In this document: positions 10,008-20,663 of the stretch, one piece after another
Position numbering within the stretch: the first letter of the stretch is position 1
Layout of the letters: each line of letters starts with the position of its first letter
Origin: Prodigiosinella confusarubida
GTDB lineage: Bacteria; Pseudomonadota; Gammaproteobacteria; Enterobacterales; Enterobacteriaceae
NCBI RefSeq assembly: GCF_002847015.1
Contig: NZ_CP025085.1
Span: forward strand, 1,922,001 to 1,986,000
Length of the DNA stretch: 64,000 nucleotides
Reading direction: 5' to 3'
Position numbers and translations under genes: made by a program
The notes under the pieces: model-generated
What the model was told of the DNA's origin: nothing
Seen by the model: only the letters and a program-made list of their open reading frames with translations
Databases searched by the model: none

Positions 10008-11948
10008 CTATTCTGCGGCAACCGGGCTACCCAAAAGGCGTCCCATCGCACCCTGAATACCCATTTCCTGCAATACCTGCAATTCGCCCTCTGTTTCGAC
10101 ACGCTCGGCAATGAGTGGGAGATCGATACTGTTGGTCGCACGATACAGCGCTTCAATAAACATTTTTTTGTCTTCTTCTTGATCAATATCGCGGATGTAA
10201 CTTCCATCAATTTTCAGATAGGCAAGTCCCCATTGAGATAGGTTGCCGATCATCATAAATCGCCCGCCAAAGTGTTGCAGACCTAACTTGCACTTGTACT
10301 CGTTCAGCAGTTTTACCAACGACCCCAGATGGGCGGGGTCTGGTAGTTGATTTTCATCGAGTTCCAGAATCAGACGTTTGGCCAGTGCAGGTTTAGACTG
10401 TAACGGTTTTAGCAACTGTTCCATCAGTTGCAGGTCCAGTACGGTACTACCGGATAAACTCAAAGCCAGAGTACCTTCATGTTTTTCCAGGTAAGCAAGT
10501 GTATGCTTCACCATGATTTGATCCAGCCGGGTACTCCAGCCAAAACGTTGTATCCACGACAGAAATTTTCCGGCGTTAATCTTATTGCCCCGTTTATCAG
10601 TAATGCGAGCCAGCACTTTTTTGTGCATCACCTGTTCAGGGTGCAGGCAGTTAACGACGGGTTGCAGGAAAAGCTGAACCTGTTCCTGGTCAAGCAGCGG
10701 TTTCAGCAAACTAAACCAATAGTGTTGATCCTCGACCCATTGCGGGGACTCCTGATTGTTATCTTCCGATCTGATATCGACATTATGCTCAGCACGGGTG
10801 AGTAATTGATCTCCCTGGATAAACAAGGATTGAACGGTATCTCCGGTGTGGAATGGAACCAATACCACATGCGCAACCGGTGATACATCGGTTTCGTCGG
10901 CTAAAAACAGGGCTTCAATGCCTCGGGATAACGTGTTGGCCAGTATAGCAGCCTCTTTTTTTATCAGACCGGGACAAAACAAAGCGAATTCACCACCACG
11001 GATGCGGGCGGTCACGCTATCGGGGCCAATAGTGTGTGTTTTGCATTGATGGATAATATTCGCTACTGAAATCAGTAATTCATCGGTTCTGGCACCACCA
11101 AGACGCTGGTTCATCTTGCCCAGGTCCTGTAACCGAATCATGAGGAGATAACCGGGAGCCGTATCCTCAGCACTAAGTTTTGTTTTTAGTTGGGTATCGA
11201 ATGCGCGGCGATTGGCCAGACCGGTCTGTGGATCCTGATAGGCTTCCTGTCGTAATTGTTCACTGCGCTGAGCTTCTTCCTCGAACAATGTTTTAAGCTT
11301 GGTGACCATTAAATTCATGGCCTCAACTACCCGACGTAGCTCCGGCGTTTTCGGCAGATCAGATAAGCTTAAAAATTCGTGACGACTGATGGCCATTGAT
11401 TGTTCCACCATGTAGTCCAGGGGACGTAACTGACGGCGCAGAAAGAGGGCCCCGAGAGTCAGACCAATGGCCCCGCAGGCTAGCAACCAGATAAATGTGG
11501 CGACTGTACTTTGCCAGAGACGGGCGACAGCAAACATAGGATGACTGATGACTTTAACCCGGGCTGCCTGTTCCCAGCCACGCATGATGGTAGCTTCTCC
11601 GATACCCGGCTGCAAATTCACCAAATGAACAAACCAACTGGGAACATCCGGGATTTCAGGTGATGCGGTACGTTCCAGTATCACTTTATGGGTGGCTATA
11701 TTCAGGACACGAATGCTGGAAAAATAGCCACTGTCAAAGATAGAACTGACCATGAGTTCTACCATGACAGGATCGTCAATATTGGGTGTGAGTGCTAACC
11801 CCAACGCTGTTGCCGAATCTTGTGCATGTGAGTTCAACTGATTGTTATATTGCTCACGGGAGCTTTCCAGGTTGGCAATGAAACCGCCACTGAACAGCAC
11901 CAGCATAAACAAGCAGATGGCTATCAATAATTGTTTAAATAGCGACAT
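10008..11948 (-). CDS. lapD: LapD-type inner-membrane c-di-GMP receptor
   Basis: The 646-residue protein has an N-terminal membrane helix (about 5-25), a periplasmic domain, a second membrane helix (about 148-170), a HAMP segment, and GGDEF and EAL domains that are both degenerate. RGGEF (317-321) replaces GGDEF and KVLAR (444-448) replaces EAL, the same replacements as in Pseudomonas LapD. The periplasmic domain carries Gly-Trp at 124-125, matching the tryptophan that contacts LapG. In the known system, c-di-GMP binding to the EAL domain makes LapD hold LapG, so the adhesin stays on the surface; low c-di-GMP frees LapG. It is transcribed with lapG, whose stop is 9 bp upstream. Catalytic cyclase or phosphodiesterase activity is not expected. 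Confidence 0.93.
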   Translation of the reverse strand: MSLFKQLLIAICLFMLVLFSGGFIANLESSREQYNNQLNSHAQDSATALGLALTPNIDDPVMVELMVSSIFDSGYFSSIRVLNIATHKVILERTASPEIPDVPSWFVHLVNLQPGIGEATIMRGWEQAARVKVISHPMFAVARLWQSTVATFIWLLACGAIGLTLGALFLRRQLRPLDYMVEQSMAISRHEFLSLSDLPKTPELRRVVEAMNLMVTKLKTLFEEEAQRSEQLRQEAYQDPQTGLANRRAFDTQLKTKLSAEDTAPGYLLMIRLQDLGKMNQRLGGARTDELLISVANIIHQCKTHTIGPDSVTARIRGGEFALFCPGLIKKEAAILANTLSRGIEALFLADETDVSPVAHVVLVPFHTGDTVQSLFIQGDQLLTRAEHNVDIRSEDNNQESPQWVEDQHYWFSLLKPLLDQEQVQLFLQPVVNCLHPEQVMHKKVLARITDKRGNKINAGKFLSWIQRFGWSTRLDQIMVKHTLAYLEKHEGTLALSLSGSTVLDLQLMEQLLKPLQSKPALAKRLILELDENQLPDPAHLGSLVKLLNEYKCKLGLQHFGGRFMMIGNLSQWGLAYLKIDGSYIRDIDQEEDKKMFIEALYRATNSIDLPLIAERVETEGELQVLQEMGIQGAMGRLLGSPVAAE

Positions 11949-11957
11949 AGCCTCGTC

Positions 11958-12683
11958 CTACTCTTCAATTGAAAATCCTTCAGCGCGCATCTTGATGAGT
12001 AAATCCTGCCAGCGCGAAAGGCGTTTACTGTCTCCGGCGCGTTTGTTACCGCTTGCGCCAGGCAGCCATAATCCATCACCATTGAATGAATAAACTGGAA
12101 ATAAATCAGTGCGTTGTGTGGCTGGCTGAATCTTATTGATTAAGCTATCCAGCACCAATGGAATAGCATTCGGAGTAGGGTAGTAACTCAGCACCATATG
12201 CGCACGGTTTAAACGCAGCGCCTTAACATAAGTGATACGTAATTTTTCTCGATCAACACCCAGATGGCGCAGTGTTATATATTTGGCGATGGCATAGTCT
12301 TCACAGTCACCTTCGCCTTTACGCAATGCTTCAATCGGTGTAGCCCAGTAATCCACCTGGTGCCAGACATCAATATCTTCCTGATAAATAATTTTGTCAT
12401 TGAAGAATCGGTTAACGGCGTCCAGCTTCTGGTTTTCGGTTGCATTTCGCTGGTTCAGCAACAGAGACTGCCACTCTTTTATTCGTTTGCGTGCATCAGG
12501 TGTGGCGGGGCCGTAAAGCTGGTCGGTGCGCTGTTCAATAGTAGCGAAATTCCAATTGGCATACAGAGAATCGGCCAGCAGCAGGAATACGCCAGTAAAT
12601 AAATACAGCAATACTCTAAGGCATGATTGACAACGCCACTGGTATTTCAATCTGGCTTCTCTGCTTACCCAAAGGAATATCAT
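11958..12683 (-). CDS. lapG: LapG-type periplasmic cysteine protease
   Basis: The 241-residue transglutaminase-like protease has an N-terminal hydrophobic segment (about 22-38) ending near a possible signal cleavage site before ANWNF. The catalytic triad is readable as Cys127 (in GEGDCEDYA), His162 (in NRAHMVLSY) and Asp179 (in PLVLDSL), the usual C-H-D order of the family. LapG cleaves the N-terminal retention module of LapA-like adhesins and releases them. Its target is probably the adhesin at 2-9526, whose cleavage site is outside the window. It is the first gene of a minus-strand lapG-lapD unit. The exact start is uncertain: ATG 12683 gives a rather long, basic n-region. Confidence 0.92.
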   Translation of the reverse strand: MIFLWVSREARLKYQWRCQSCLRVLLYLFTGVFLLLADSLYANWNFATIEQRTDQLYGPATPDARKRIKEWQSLLLNQRNATENQKLDAVNRFFNDKIIYQEDIDVWHQVDYWATPIEALRKGEGDCEDYAIAKYITLRHLGVDREKLRITYVKALRLNRAHMVLSYYPTPNAIPLVLDSLINKIQPATQRTDLFPVYSFNGDGLWLPGASGNKRAGDSKRLSRWQDLLIKMRAEGFSIEE

Positions 12684-12845
12684 CTAGCATTATTGCCTTG
12701 ATGAATCTGACATTATAGACCGTCGCAGAATATCTTACTTTCAACATGCTAAAAAGAGCGTGTGTGGCAAAAGGGACGAAGGAGATAAAAAGGGATTACT
12801 ATGTCGCCAACGACGATACCATCATGGTTAAAAAGTGGGAAGAAT

Positions 12846-13739
12846 ATGGAATTAGGGTCATTGGTTTCAGAAACTCGCAACCCGGCGACGATGAATTTAG
12901 ATCTGTTGTCAACGTTGGATATGATGACGGTATTTAACCAGGAAGATCAAAAAGTACCCGAGGCGATCAGTCAGGTGCTGCCAGCGATTGCCCAGGTCGT
13001 TGAGGTTACTGCTGCCTGTCTGAAAGCTGGAGGACGGTTGATCTATCTTGGTGCGGGAACTAGCGGAAGACTGGGTGTGCTGGATGCATCAGAATGTCCA
13101 CCTACCTTTGGCGTGCCTCATGGGTTGGTTATCGGTCTGATTGCTGGCGGACCCGGTGCCTTGCTGAAGGCGGTGGAGGGCGCGGAGGACGATCCAGCGC
13201 TGGGTGAAGCCGATCTGATTAACCTGTCCTTGAAACCGGTAGATATGGTCATCGGCCTTGCGGCCTCGGGTCGCACACCGTATGTGCTTGGTGCATTACG
13301 TTATGCGCATCAGCTGGGATGCCATACCGCCGCGATTTCCTGTAACCCCCAGTCCCCCATTGCTCGGGAAGCGGAGATCGCGATTTCACCACTGGTAGGT
13401 CCCGAGGCGTTGACAGGATCAACCCGGTTGAAGTCAGGTACGGCACAAAAGCTGATTTTGAATATGATTTCTACCGGTGTGATGGTGAAGCTGGGCAAGG
13501 TTTATCAGAATCTGATGGTGGATGTGAAGGCTACCAACATCAAGTTGATGGATCGCGCCTGCCGCATTGTCATGGAGACAACCGGCGTAAATAGGGCAGA
13601 GGCGCAGTCGGTGCTGGAACAGACCGACTACAATGTTAAACCGGCTATTGTGATGATTCTGGTCGGTTGTGACGCTGAAGAAGCACAATGGAGGTTGAGC
13701 CATCATAATGGTTATCTGCGCGCAGCGATCAGAGATTGA
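12846..13739 (+). CDS. murQ: N-acetylmuramic acid 6-phosphate etherase MurQ
   Basis: The enzyme converts MurNAc-6-phosphate to GlcNAc-6-phosphate and D-lactate in cell-wall recycling. The 297-residue protein begins [12 protein letters not shown], the canonical MurQ start; an upstream in-frame ATG at 12801 would add 15 unrelated residues. It has a SIS-fold phosphosugar motif (GAGTSGRLG at 69-77) and the two catalytic glutamates, Glu83 in DASECPPT and Glu114 in EGAEDD. A GGGA Shine-Dalgarno lies just upstream. The murP transporter and a murR regulator are not adjacent. Upstream is divergent lapG, downstream tadA in the same direction. Confidence 0.95.
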   Translation: MELGSLVSETRNPATMNLDLLSTLDMMTVFNQEDQKVPEAISQVLPAIAQVVEVTAACLKAGGRLIYLGAGTSGRLGVLDASECPPTFGVPHGLVIGLIAGGPGALLKAVEGAEDDPALGEADLINLSLKPVDMVIGLAASGRTPYVLGALRYAHQLGCHTAAISCNPQSPIAREAEIAISPLVGPEALTGSTRLKSGTAQKLILNMISTGVMVKLGKVYQNLMVDVKATNIKLMDRACRIVMETTGVNRAEAQSVLEQTDYNVKPAIVMILVGCDAEEAQWRLSHHNGYLRAAIRD

Positions 13740-13797
13740 TCGGTGTGAGAGCTGTCGCCGGTTACTGCTGAAATATTTCCCTCCGGGATGGCGTGTG

Positions 13798-13803
13798 TAT
13801 AAT
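13798..13803 (+). promoter_or_regulatory. Probable -10 box of the tadA promoter
   Basis: A perfect TATAAT lies 40 bp before tadA, in the gap after murQ. No good -35 is seen at 16-18 bp spacing, so strength is uncertain. Confidence 0.45.
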
Positions 13804-13825
13804 GCTGCCCTCGGTACGGCTGTAA

Positions 13826-14350
<525 letters not shown>

Positions 14351-14368
14351 CGGCGATGAGAAACGTAT

Positions 14369-15814
14369 CTACCGTGGAAGTTTTTCTGGCGGTACAACCG
14401 GATAAGCCTGCCCGGCCAGCTTCTGCTGCTGCAATTTGCTTTCTTTTTCTGACAGATACCCGACCAGGCTAACCATATAACGCCGAATATTCTCGACATA
14501 GTTATAGGCTTCGTGACCGCGGGCATACCCGTTGGCCGTCTGGGTATAGTAGCGTTTCTGGCTTAGCATCGGTAGCCGCATTTTTACATCAGCCCAACTG
14601 TCCGGATTCCCTTTCTGTTTTTCTGTCAATTTACGAGCATCCATCAGGTGGGCATACCCCATATTGTAGGCTGCCAGCGCAAACCAGATTTTTTCATCTT
14701 CGGGAATGGTATCTGGCATTCTTTGCATCATGTTCGACAAATATTGTGCACCACCGCGAATGCTTTCTTCTGGATCGAGTCGATCAGATACATTCAGACT
14801 CTCTGCGGTATTGCGCGTCAGCATCATTAAGCCACGAACGCCTGTGGGTGAGGTGGCCAGCGGATTCCAGTGTGATTCCTGATAGGAAATCGCCGCCAGG
14901 AGTTTCCAGTCGATATTCGTTGCGTATTTTTCAAACAGTGCACGCAAGGCCGGTAGCGTGTCATCAATGGCGGCGAGGAACGTCGTGGTATCCACATAAT
15001 CGAATTCTCCCACATGACCCAGATATTTCTCTTGCAGACGAGCAAGGGTACCGTCTTCCTCTATCTGGCTGAAAAAATCGAGGAGTGCCGCTGACAGACT
15101 GTCGTCGTGAGTACGTCGCATATACCAGGTTACGGGTTCTTCATCACTGATATCGGCTGCTACTGCCAGTTGGGGATGAATCCGCTGCATTAAACCAATA
15201 GTGACCGAGTCTGCCAATGTGTAATCAAGCTTACCATCGGCCACTTGTTTGAGCAGGTCTTGTGTGGAGATATTCGAGGTGACTTCCCATTTCAATTGTG
15301 GGTATTTATGAGCCTTCAGATCGCGGAGGGTTGCCGCATGGGCGGAGCCGGACAGGACAACCAGCCGGCCATGAAGTTTATCCAGTGACGTCGGACGAGG
15401 CGTTCCCAGCCGATACACGAGCTGTTGAGACACAGAATAGTAGGTCGGTCCGGCTTTGAAACGCTTCAGGCGTTCATGATTGTAGATCAGACCAGCGGCC
15501 AGCAAATCGGCATTACCGTTATCAAGATCGTTGAACAGACCGTCAATGTTCTGGCGTGTTGAAACCACCAGCTGAACACCGAGGTAATCGGCGAACCGTT
15601 TTGCCAGTTCATAATCCAGTCCTGCGGGGGAACCGTGATTAAGGTAGTACGTCAAGGGGGAGTTGATAGTACTGACTCGCAACTCACCACGTGAAAGAAT
15701 CTGCCTGAGCTGGACGTCCTGGCTGCTACGCCAGGGAATATTTGGCCATAGTGCCAACATCAACAGCAGAGCGATTACCCCGATGAAAAAATAATTTATC
15801 GTTAGACGCTTCAA
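14369..15814 (-). CDS. mltF: Membrane-bound lytic murein transglycosylase F
   Basis: MltF cleaves peptidoglycan glycan strands to 1,6-anhydro-muropeptides at the outer membrane. The 481-residue protein has an N-terminal hydrophobic export signal (about 8-24), a family 3 solute-binding-like domain (about 40-270) and a C-terminal SLT lysozyme-like domain. Catalytic Glu313 lies in YQESHWNP, followed by GVRGLM and AAYNMGYAH motifs. The start is a TTG codon ([10 protein letters not shown]), which aligns with the E. coli N-terminus. It is divergent from purL. Confidence 0.95.
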   Translation of the reverse strand: MKRLTINYFFIGVIALLLMLALWPNIPWRSSQDVQLRQILSRGELRVSTINSPLTYYLNHGSPAGLDYELAKRFADYLGVQLVVSTRQNIDGLFNDLDNGNADLLAAGLIYNHERLKRFKAGPTYYSVSQQLVYRLGTPRPTSLDKLHGRLVVLSGSAHAATLRDLKAHKYPQLKWEVTSNISTQDLLKQVADGKLDYTLADSVTIGLMQRIHPQLAVAADISDEEPVTWYMRRTHDDSLSAALLDFFSQIEEDGTLARLQEKYLGHVGEFDYVDTTTFLAAIDDTLPALRALFEKYATNIDWKLLAAISYQESHWNPLATSPTGVRGLMMLTRNTAESLNVSDRLDPEESIRGGAQYLSNMMQRMPDTIPEDEKIWFALAAYNMGYAHLMDARKLTEKQKGNPDSWADVKMRLPMLSQKRYYTQTANGYARGHEAYNYVENIRRYMVSLVGYLSEKESKLQQQKLAGQAYPVVPPEKLPR

Positions 15815-15977
15815 ATAGTTGTCTCTCGGTGACCTGATGGTCGGTCTGTCTGTAGCGGCAGTTTTTTATACGAAAAACCCGAGTCGGGGCATTTTGCGTA
15901 ACAAATCGTCACTGTGCAACTTTTATTGACTTGGTTACAAATTGAGCTTGTCCGGTCGTGGATGTTGAACAATAGCG

Positions 15978-15993
15978 ACGCAAACGGTTTCGT
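15978..15993 (+). promoter_or_regulatory. PurR operator of purL
   Basis: ACGCAAACGGTTTCGT closely matches the PurR consensus ANGCAANCGNTTNCNT. It lies just upstream of the purL -10 box and would overlap the -35 region, a normal repression position. Confidence 0.88.
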
Positions 15994-16010
15994 CGCGCGT
16001 CAGGATTCAC

Positions 16011-16016
16011 TATAAT
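16011..16016 (+). promoter_or_regulatory. -10 box of the purL promoter
   Basis: A perfect TATAAT lies 74 bp upstream of the purL start and 17 bp after the PurR box. The -35 region (about 15988-15993) is poor and falls within the operator. Confidence 0.7.
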
Positions 16017-16089
16017 AACGCGCGTTTCCCCCCTGTAGCGCCCATGACGCACTGCGGTCAGTGCATCGAAGATGAGAGAATTTTAGATT

Positions 16090-19000
16090 ATGGAAATACT
16101 GCGTGGTTCACCTGCTTTATCGGCTTTTCGTATCAATAAACTGTTGGCGCGTTGCAATGAAAACTATCTGCCTGTCAGTGACATTTATGCTGAATATGTT
16201 CATTTCGCCGATGTGAGTGCCCCGTTAAGTAGCGATGAACAATCACGACTGACCCTCCTGCTGAAATATGGCCCTTCTCTCACGGAACATGAACCTACGG
16301 GGCATCTGATTCTGGTTACGCCTCGCCCAGGCACTATTTCTCCCTGGTCTTCCAAAGCAACAGATATCGCCCATAATTGTGGTTTGCAGAAAGTCCTGCG
16401 GCTGGAGCGCGGTCTGGCATTCTATATTCATGCCCCGACACTCAGCGAAGCACAGTGGCAGGAATTGGGTGCTCTGTTACACGACCGGATGATGGAAAGC
16501 GTGTTCGATGATTTGCAACAGGCGACACAACTGTTCACCCACCATCAACCTGCACCGCTAAAACGGGTGGAAATTCTGCTACAGGGGCGTCAGGCACTGG
16601 AGGCGGCTAATGTTCGTCTTGGCCTGGCATTGGCTGAAGATGAAATTGATTACCTGATGGATGCGTTTATCAAACTGGGACGTAATCCGACCGATATTGA
16701 GTTGTACATGTTTGCTCAGGCGAATTCAGAGCACTGTCGCCACAAGATTTTTAATGCCGATTGGGTTATTGATGGGGTTAAGCAGCCAAAATCGCTGTTT
16801 AAGATGATCAAAAATACCTATGAGCACACCCCGGATCACGTGCTATCAGCTTACAAAGATAATGCGGCGGTCATGGAAGGTTCAGCGGTCGGTCGCTTTT
16901 TCACCGATACGAAAAATGTGTATGACTACCATCAGGAAGAAGCCCATATCCTGATGAAGGTCGAAACGCATAACCACCCCACCGCTATTTCACCGTGGCC
17001 GGGTGCCGCTACCGGTTCTGGTGGCGAAATCCGTGATGAGGGTGCGACCGGACGCGGTGCCAAGCCGAAAGCTGGTCTGGTGGGCTTTTCGGTTTCCAAC
17101 CTGCGTATCCCTGGATTCGTCCAACCGTGGGAACATGATTTTGGCAAGCCCGATCGTATTGTCAACGCGTTGAATATCATGGTAGAAGGCCCGCTGGGCG
17201 GAGCAGCGTTTAACAACGAATTTGGCCGTCCGGCATTGACTGGCTATTTCCGGACTTATGAAGAGTCTGTTGATAGCCATAACGGGGTCGAAGTCCGGGG
17301 TTATCACAAGCCAATTATGCTGGCGGGTGGTATTGGTAATATCCGTGCTGATCATGTGAAAAAAGGTGAAGTCAGTATTGGCGCCAAACTGATTGTTCTG
17401 GGTGGCCCGGCGATGAACATCGGGTTGGGTGGTGGTGCCGCTTCTTCCATGACTTCCGGCCAGTCTGATGCTGATCTCGACTTTGCTTCTGTACAACGGG
17501 ATAACCCGGAAATGGAGCGTCGTTGTCAGGAAGTGATTGACCGCTGTTGGCAGTTGGGTGAAGAAAATCCGATTTTGTTTATTCATGATGTGGGCGCGGG
17601 TGGTCTTTCCAACGCGATGCCGGAACTGGTAAGTGATGGTGGTCGTGGCGGTCGTTTTGAATTGCGCGACATTCTCAACGATGAGCCGGGAATGAGTCCG
17701 TTGGAAGTGTGGTGTAACGAATCGCAGGAACGTTATGTCCTGGCGGTGGCACCGGAGCAACTGGCGCTGTTTGATGAAATCTGCCGTCGCGAGCGGGCAC
17801 CTTACGCGGTTATTGGCGAGGCTACCGAAGAACAGCATCTGACCATGAATGACCGTCATTTCAACAATAGACCAATTGATTTACCGCTTGAAGTGCTGTT
17901 GGGTAAAGTGCCTAAAATGCAGCGTGACGTTGTGCATCAATCGGTGGAAGGCACACCGCTTGATCGCACGGGAATCTATCTGGCGGAAGCGGTGGAACGT
18001 GTGTTGCACCTGCCTGTGGTGGCGGAGAAAACGTTCCTGATCACCATCGGTGACCGCAGTGTGACCGGCATGGTTGCGCGGGATCAAATGGTGGGACCGT
18101 GGCAGGTACCGGTAGCGGATTGTGCTGTTACCACGGCCAGTCTGGATAGCTATTACGGTGAGGCCATGTCCATTGGTGAACGGGCCCCGGTGGCGCTGCG
18201 TAACTTCGCCGCCTCAGCCCGTCTGGCAGTGGGTGAAGCGTTGACCAACATTGCCGGTACGCAGATAGGTAACCTGAAGCGCGTCAAACTGTCAGCCAAC
18301 TGGATGGCTGCGGCGGGACATCCGGGTGAAGATGCCGGCTTGTATGATGCAGTCAAGGCGATTGGCGAGGAGTTATGCCCGGCTCTGGGGTTGACTATCC
18401 CGGTGGGTAAAGATTCCATGTCGATGAAAACCCGTTGGCAGGAAGGGGGTGAAGAGCATGCGGTAACGTCCCCGATGTCGCTGGTGATTTCTGCCTTTGC
18501 TCGGGTTGAGGATGTTCGTAATACCGTTACGCCGCAACTGCGTTCCGGTCAGGACAACGCGCTGCTGCTGATTGATTTGGGGGCCGGAAATCATGCGTTG
18601 GCTGCCACGGCACTAGCCCAGGTTTATCGTCAGCTGGGGTGCAAGACAGCGGATGTGCGTAATGCTGATCAACTCGCCGGCTTCTTTAATGCCATGCAGA
18701 AGCTGGTAGCGGATGAAGCGTTGCTGGCGTATCACGACCGATCAGATGGCGGCTTGCTGGTAACACTGGCAGAAATGGCCTTTGCCGGTCACTGTGGTGT
18801 GACGGTTGACATCAGCTCGATGGGTGAGGACGCACTGGCTGTCCTGTTTAATGAAGAGCTGGGGGCTGTTATCCAGATTGAGTCGTCACGCCGTGCTGAG
18901 GTTGAGCGAGTGCTGGCTGACTTTGGGCTGGCGGATTGCACCCACTATCTGGGTACGGCAGAACCGGGCGATCACTTCGTTATCGCTCAGGGGAGTGAGA

Positions 19001-19974
19001 TCGTTTACCACGAGAAGCGCACCACGATGCGTAACTGGTGGGCAGAGACTACGTGGCAGATGCAGCGTCTGCGCGACAACCCGCAGTGTGCTGACCAGGA
19101 GCACAATGCCAAGGCTGATGATAACGATCCCGGCCTGAATGTAGTACTGACCTTTGAACCGCAGGAAGATATTGCTGCCCCATTCATCAGCAACCAGTGC
19201 CGGCCTAAAGTGGCGGTATTGCGTGAGCAAGGGGTTAACTCTCATATAGAAATGGCCGCCGCATTTCATCGTGCCGGTTTTGAAGCCATCGATGTGCATA
19301 TGAGTGATTTACTGGCTGGTCGGTGTGATCTGCAAGATTTCCAGGCTTTGGTGGCTTGCGGTGGTTTCTCTTACGGTGATGTGCTGGGTGCCGGTGAAGG
19401 GTGGGCGAAATCGATTCTGTTCAACAACCGGGTGCGTGATGAGTTCTCTGCGTTCTTCCTGCGTCCACAAACCTTGGCGTTGGGGGTCTGTAATGGTTGT
19501 CAGATGATGTCCAACCTACGTGAACTGATTCCGGGAGCTGAACATTGGCCTCGTTTTGTTCGCAATAAATCTGATCGTTTCGAAGCTCGCTTCAGCCTGG
19601 TTGAAGTTACTAATAGTCCGTCGCTATTTATGCAGGATATGGTGGGTTCCCGCATGCCGATTGCGGTTTCTCATGGTGAAGGACTGGTAGAAGTGCGTGA
19701 CGATGCCCATTTGGACGCTCTGGAACAGAGCCGGCTTATTGCGCTGCGTTATGTCAATAATTACGGTCAGGTAACAGAAGATTATCCCGCTAATCCGAAC
19801 GGATCACCCAATGGCATTACTGCGGTGACCAGCCTTAGTGGCCGAGCAACAGTGATGATGCCGCATCCAGAACGAGTATTTCGTACCGTGAGCAACTCCT
19901 GGCATCCGGAAGAGTGGGGGGAAGACAGCCCCTGGATGCGCATGTTCCGTAACGCTCGCAGACAATTGGGGTGA
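16090..19974 (+). CDS. purL: Phosphoribosylformylglycinamidine synthase PurL
   Basis: PurL converts FGAR, glutamine and ATP to FGAM, the fourth step of purine synthesis. The 1294-residue large single-chain form is within one residue of E. coli's. N-terminal PurS-like region; two AIRS-like ATP-binding halves ([27 protein letters not shown] near 295, and a second half with [10 protein letters not shown]); C-terminal class I glutamine amidotransferase with nucleophile Cys in [10 protein letters not shown] and His/Glu in MMPHPERVF. Expressed from its own PurR-controlled promoter and followed by a terminator hairpin. Confidence 0.98.
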   Translation: MEILRGSPALSAFRINKLLARCNENYLPVSDIYAEYVHFADVSAPLSSDEQSRLTLLLKYGPSLTEHEPTGHLILVTPRPGTISPWSSKATDIAHNCGLQKVLRLERGLAFYIHAPTLSEAQWQELGALLHDRMMESVFDDLQQATQLFTHHQPAPLKRVEILLQGRQALEAANVRLGLALAEDEIDYLMDAFIKLGRNPTDIELYMFAQANSEHCRHKIFNADWVIDGVKQPKSLFKMIKNTYEHTPDHVLSAYKDNAAVMEGSAVGRFFTDTKNVYDYHQEEAHILMKVETHNHPTAISPWPGAATGSGGEIRDEGATGRGAKPKAGLVGFSVSNLRIPGFVQPWEHDFGKPDRIVNALNIMVEGPLGGAAFNNEFGRPALTGYFRTYEESVDSHNGVEVRGYHKPIMLAGGIGNIRADHVKKGEVSIGAKLIVLGGPAMNIGLGGGAASSMTSGQSDADLDFASVQRDNPEMERRCQEVIDRCWQLGEENPILFIHDVGAGGLSNAMPELVSDGGRGGRFELRDILNDEPGMSPLEVWCNESQERYVLAVAPEQLALFDEICRRERAPYAVIGEATEEQHLTMNDRHFNNRPIDLPLEVLLGKVPKMQRDVVHQSVEGTPLDRTGIYLAEAVERVLHLPVVAEKTFLITIGDRSVTGMVARDQMVGPWQVPVADCAVTTASLDSYYGEAMSIGERAPVALRNFAASARLAVGEALTNIAGTQIGNLKRVKLSANWMAAAGHPGEDAGLYDAVKAIGEELCPALGLTIPVGKDSMSMKTRWQEGGEEHAVTSPMSLVISAFARVEDVRNTVTPQLRSGQDNALLLIDLGAGNHALAATALAQVYRQLGCKTADVRNADQLAGFFNAMQKLVADEALLAYHDRSDGGLLVTLAEMAFAGHCGVTVDISSMGEDALAVLFNEELGAVIQIESSRRAEVERVLADFGLADCTHYLGTAEPGDHFVIAQGSEIVYHEKRTTMRNWWAETTWQMQRLRDNPQCADQEHNAKADDNDPGLNVVLTFEPQEDIAAPFISNQCRPKVAVLREQGVNSHIEMAAAFHRAGFEAIDVHMSDLLAGRCDLQDFQALVACGGFSYGDVLGAGEGWAKSILFNNRVRDEFSAFFLRPQTLALGVCNGCQMMSNLRELIPGAEHWPRFVRNKSDRFEARFSLVEVTNSPSLFMQDMVGSRMPIAVSHGEGLVEVRDDAHLDALEQSRLIALRYVNNYGQVTEDYPANPNGSPNGITAVTSLSGRATVMMPHPERVFRTVSNSWHPEEWGEDSPWMRMFRNARRQLG

Positions 19975-19998
19975 TGCCGGAAATCTGCTTTACAGGTC

Positions 19999-20028
19999 GA
20001 AATCAAGAGGCTTCGGACTCTTGATTTC
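19999..20028 (+). terminator. Terminator hairpin after purL
   Basis: A perfect 11-bp inverted repeat (GAAATCAAGAG / CTCTTGATTTC) closes on a CTTCGG tetraloop core. The trailing T tract is weak, but position, 24 bp after the purL stop, fits termination. Confidence 0.65.
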
Positions 20029-20033
20029 TGATC

Positions 20034-20051
20034 TGTCTCAAATTGGCGACA
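20034..20051 (+). promoter_or_regulatory. GlrR operator 1 upstream of glmY
   Basis: TGTC-N10-GACA, an exact match to the GlrR site known upstream of enterobacterial glmY. It is centred about 245 bp upstream of the predicted start, a normal distance for a sigma-54 enhancer. Confidence 0.8.
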
Positions 20052-20065
20052 TTGAGTACTTCGAT

Positions 20066-20083
20066 TGTCTCAAAAAAGAGACT
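20066..20083 (+). promoter_or_regulatory. GlrR operator 2 upstream of glmY (one mismatch)
   Basis: TGTC-N10-GACT, one base off the GlrR consensus. It starts 32 bp after the start of operator 1, about three helical turns, so the two sites face the same side of the DNA. Confidence 0.7.
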
Positions 20084-20128
20084 ATTAACTTGTTGATTTA
20101 TAATAATTAATTTAATAACGCTCAAGAG

Positions 20129-20146
20129 TGTCTCCTTCTGGAGACA
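20129..20146 (+). promoter_or_regulatory. GlrR operator 3 upstream of glmY
   Basis: TGTC-N10-GACA, an exact match, also readable as the perfect palindrome TCTCC-TTCT-GGAGA extended. It is 63 bp (six turns) from operator 2. Confidence 0.8.
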
Positions 20147-20263
20147 GAACAACAGGTTATCGTCAGCAGATACTGATGATTGTCAGTGTTATTCCATGTT
20201 TGCTTGTGGCGTATTTTTATTTATTGTTATTATTCAATTAATTATGTTTAATCTTTGGCATTT

Positions 20264-20277
20264 GGCATGATTAATGC
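20264..20277 (+). promoter_or_regulatory. Sigma-54 promoter of glmY
   Basis: The -24/-12 element TTGGCATGATTAATGCAT has GG at 20264-20265 and GC at 20276-20277 with the required 10-nt spacing. It lies 12 nt before the predicted glmY 5' end. An A/T-rich stretch at 20220-20250, with a near-IHF site (one mismatch) around 20235-20247, sits between enhancers and promoter. Confidence 0.8.
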
Positions 20278-20288
20278 ATTTAATTATT

Positions 20289-20503
20289 AGCTGCTCATTC
20301 AACTGGTTATGACTGCATTGCCAACTGGCATATTTTCGCTCATAACATCCAGAATGACGCCAAAAGAAAAGGTGCCTATCGTCCACCTCAGCGATAACTG
20401 TACGTGCAAGCGAACTTTATCAAACATCGGGCGACACGTTGAGTGAGGCACCACCTATTTCCAACCCGGTCAGGCAATTATGCTGGACCGGGTTTTCTTT
20501 TTT
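20289..20503 (+). ncRNA. glmY: GlmY small regulatory RNA
   Basis: GlmY titrates RapZ, which stabilises GlmZ and so raises glmS expression and glucosamine-6-phosphate synthesis. Evidence: location between purL and glrK, the E. coli glmY site; a 5' end AGCTGCTCATTCAAC that closely resembles E. coli GlmY; the sigma-54 promoter and three GlrR sites; and a strong terminator (AACCCGGTC 20463-20471 paired with GACCGGGTT 20486-20494, then T-rich to 20503). The predicted primary transcript is about 215 nt, longer than the 184 nt in E. coli. The 3' end is inferred from the terminator only. Confidence 0.82.
20463..20503 (+). terminator. Rho-independent terminator of glmY
   Basis: A 9-bp perfect GC-rich stem with a 14-nt loop is followed by TTTTCTTTTTT. 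It separates glmY from glrK. Confidence 0.88.
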
Positions 20504-20663
20504 ATCATCATGTGAATGCTGTTCTGTTACATGAACATCCCATTTCCGATGGTATTTCTCTGATAATCACATCGCTATTGCGAGCCGTTACGCACAGCGA
20601 TGGCGAAAACATTGAACTTTTATCTGAGTCAGTTAGCATCTGAACGGATTGAAAGGTAACGAG

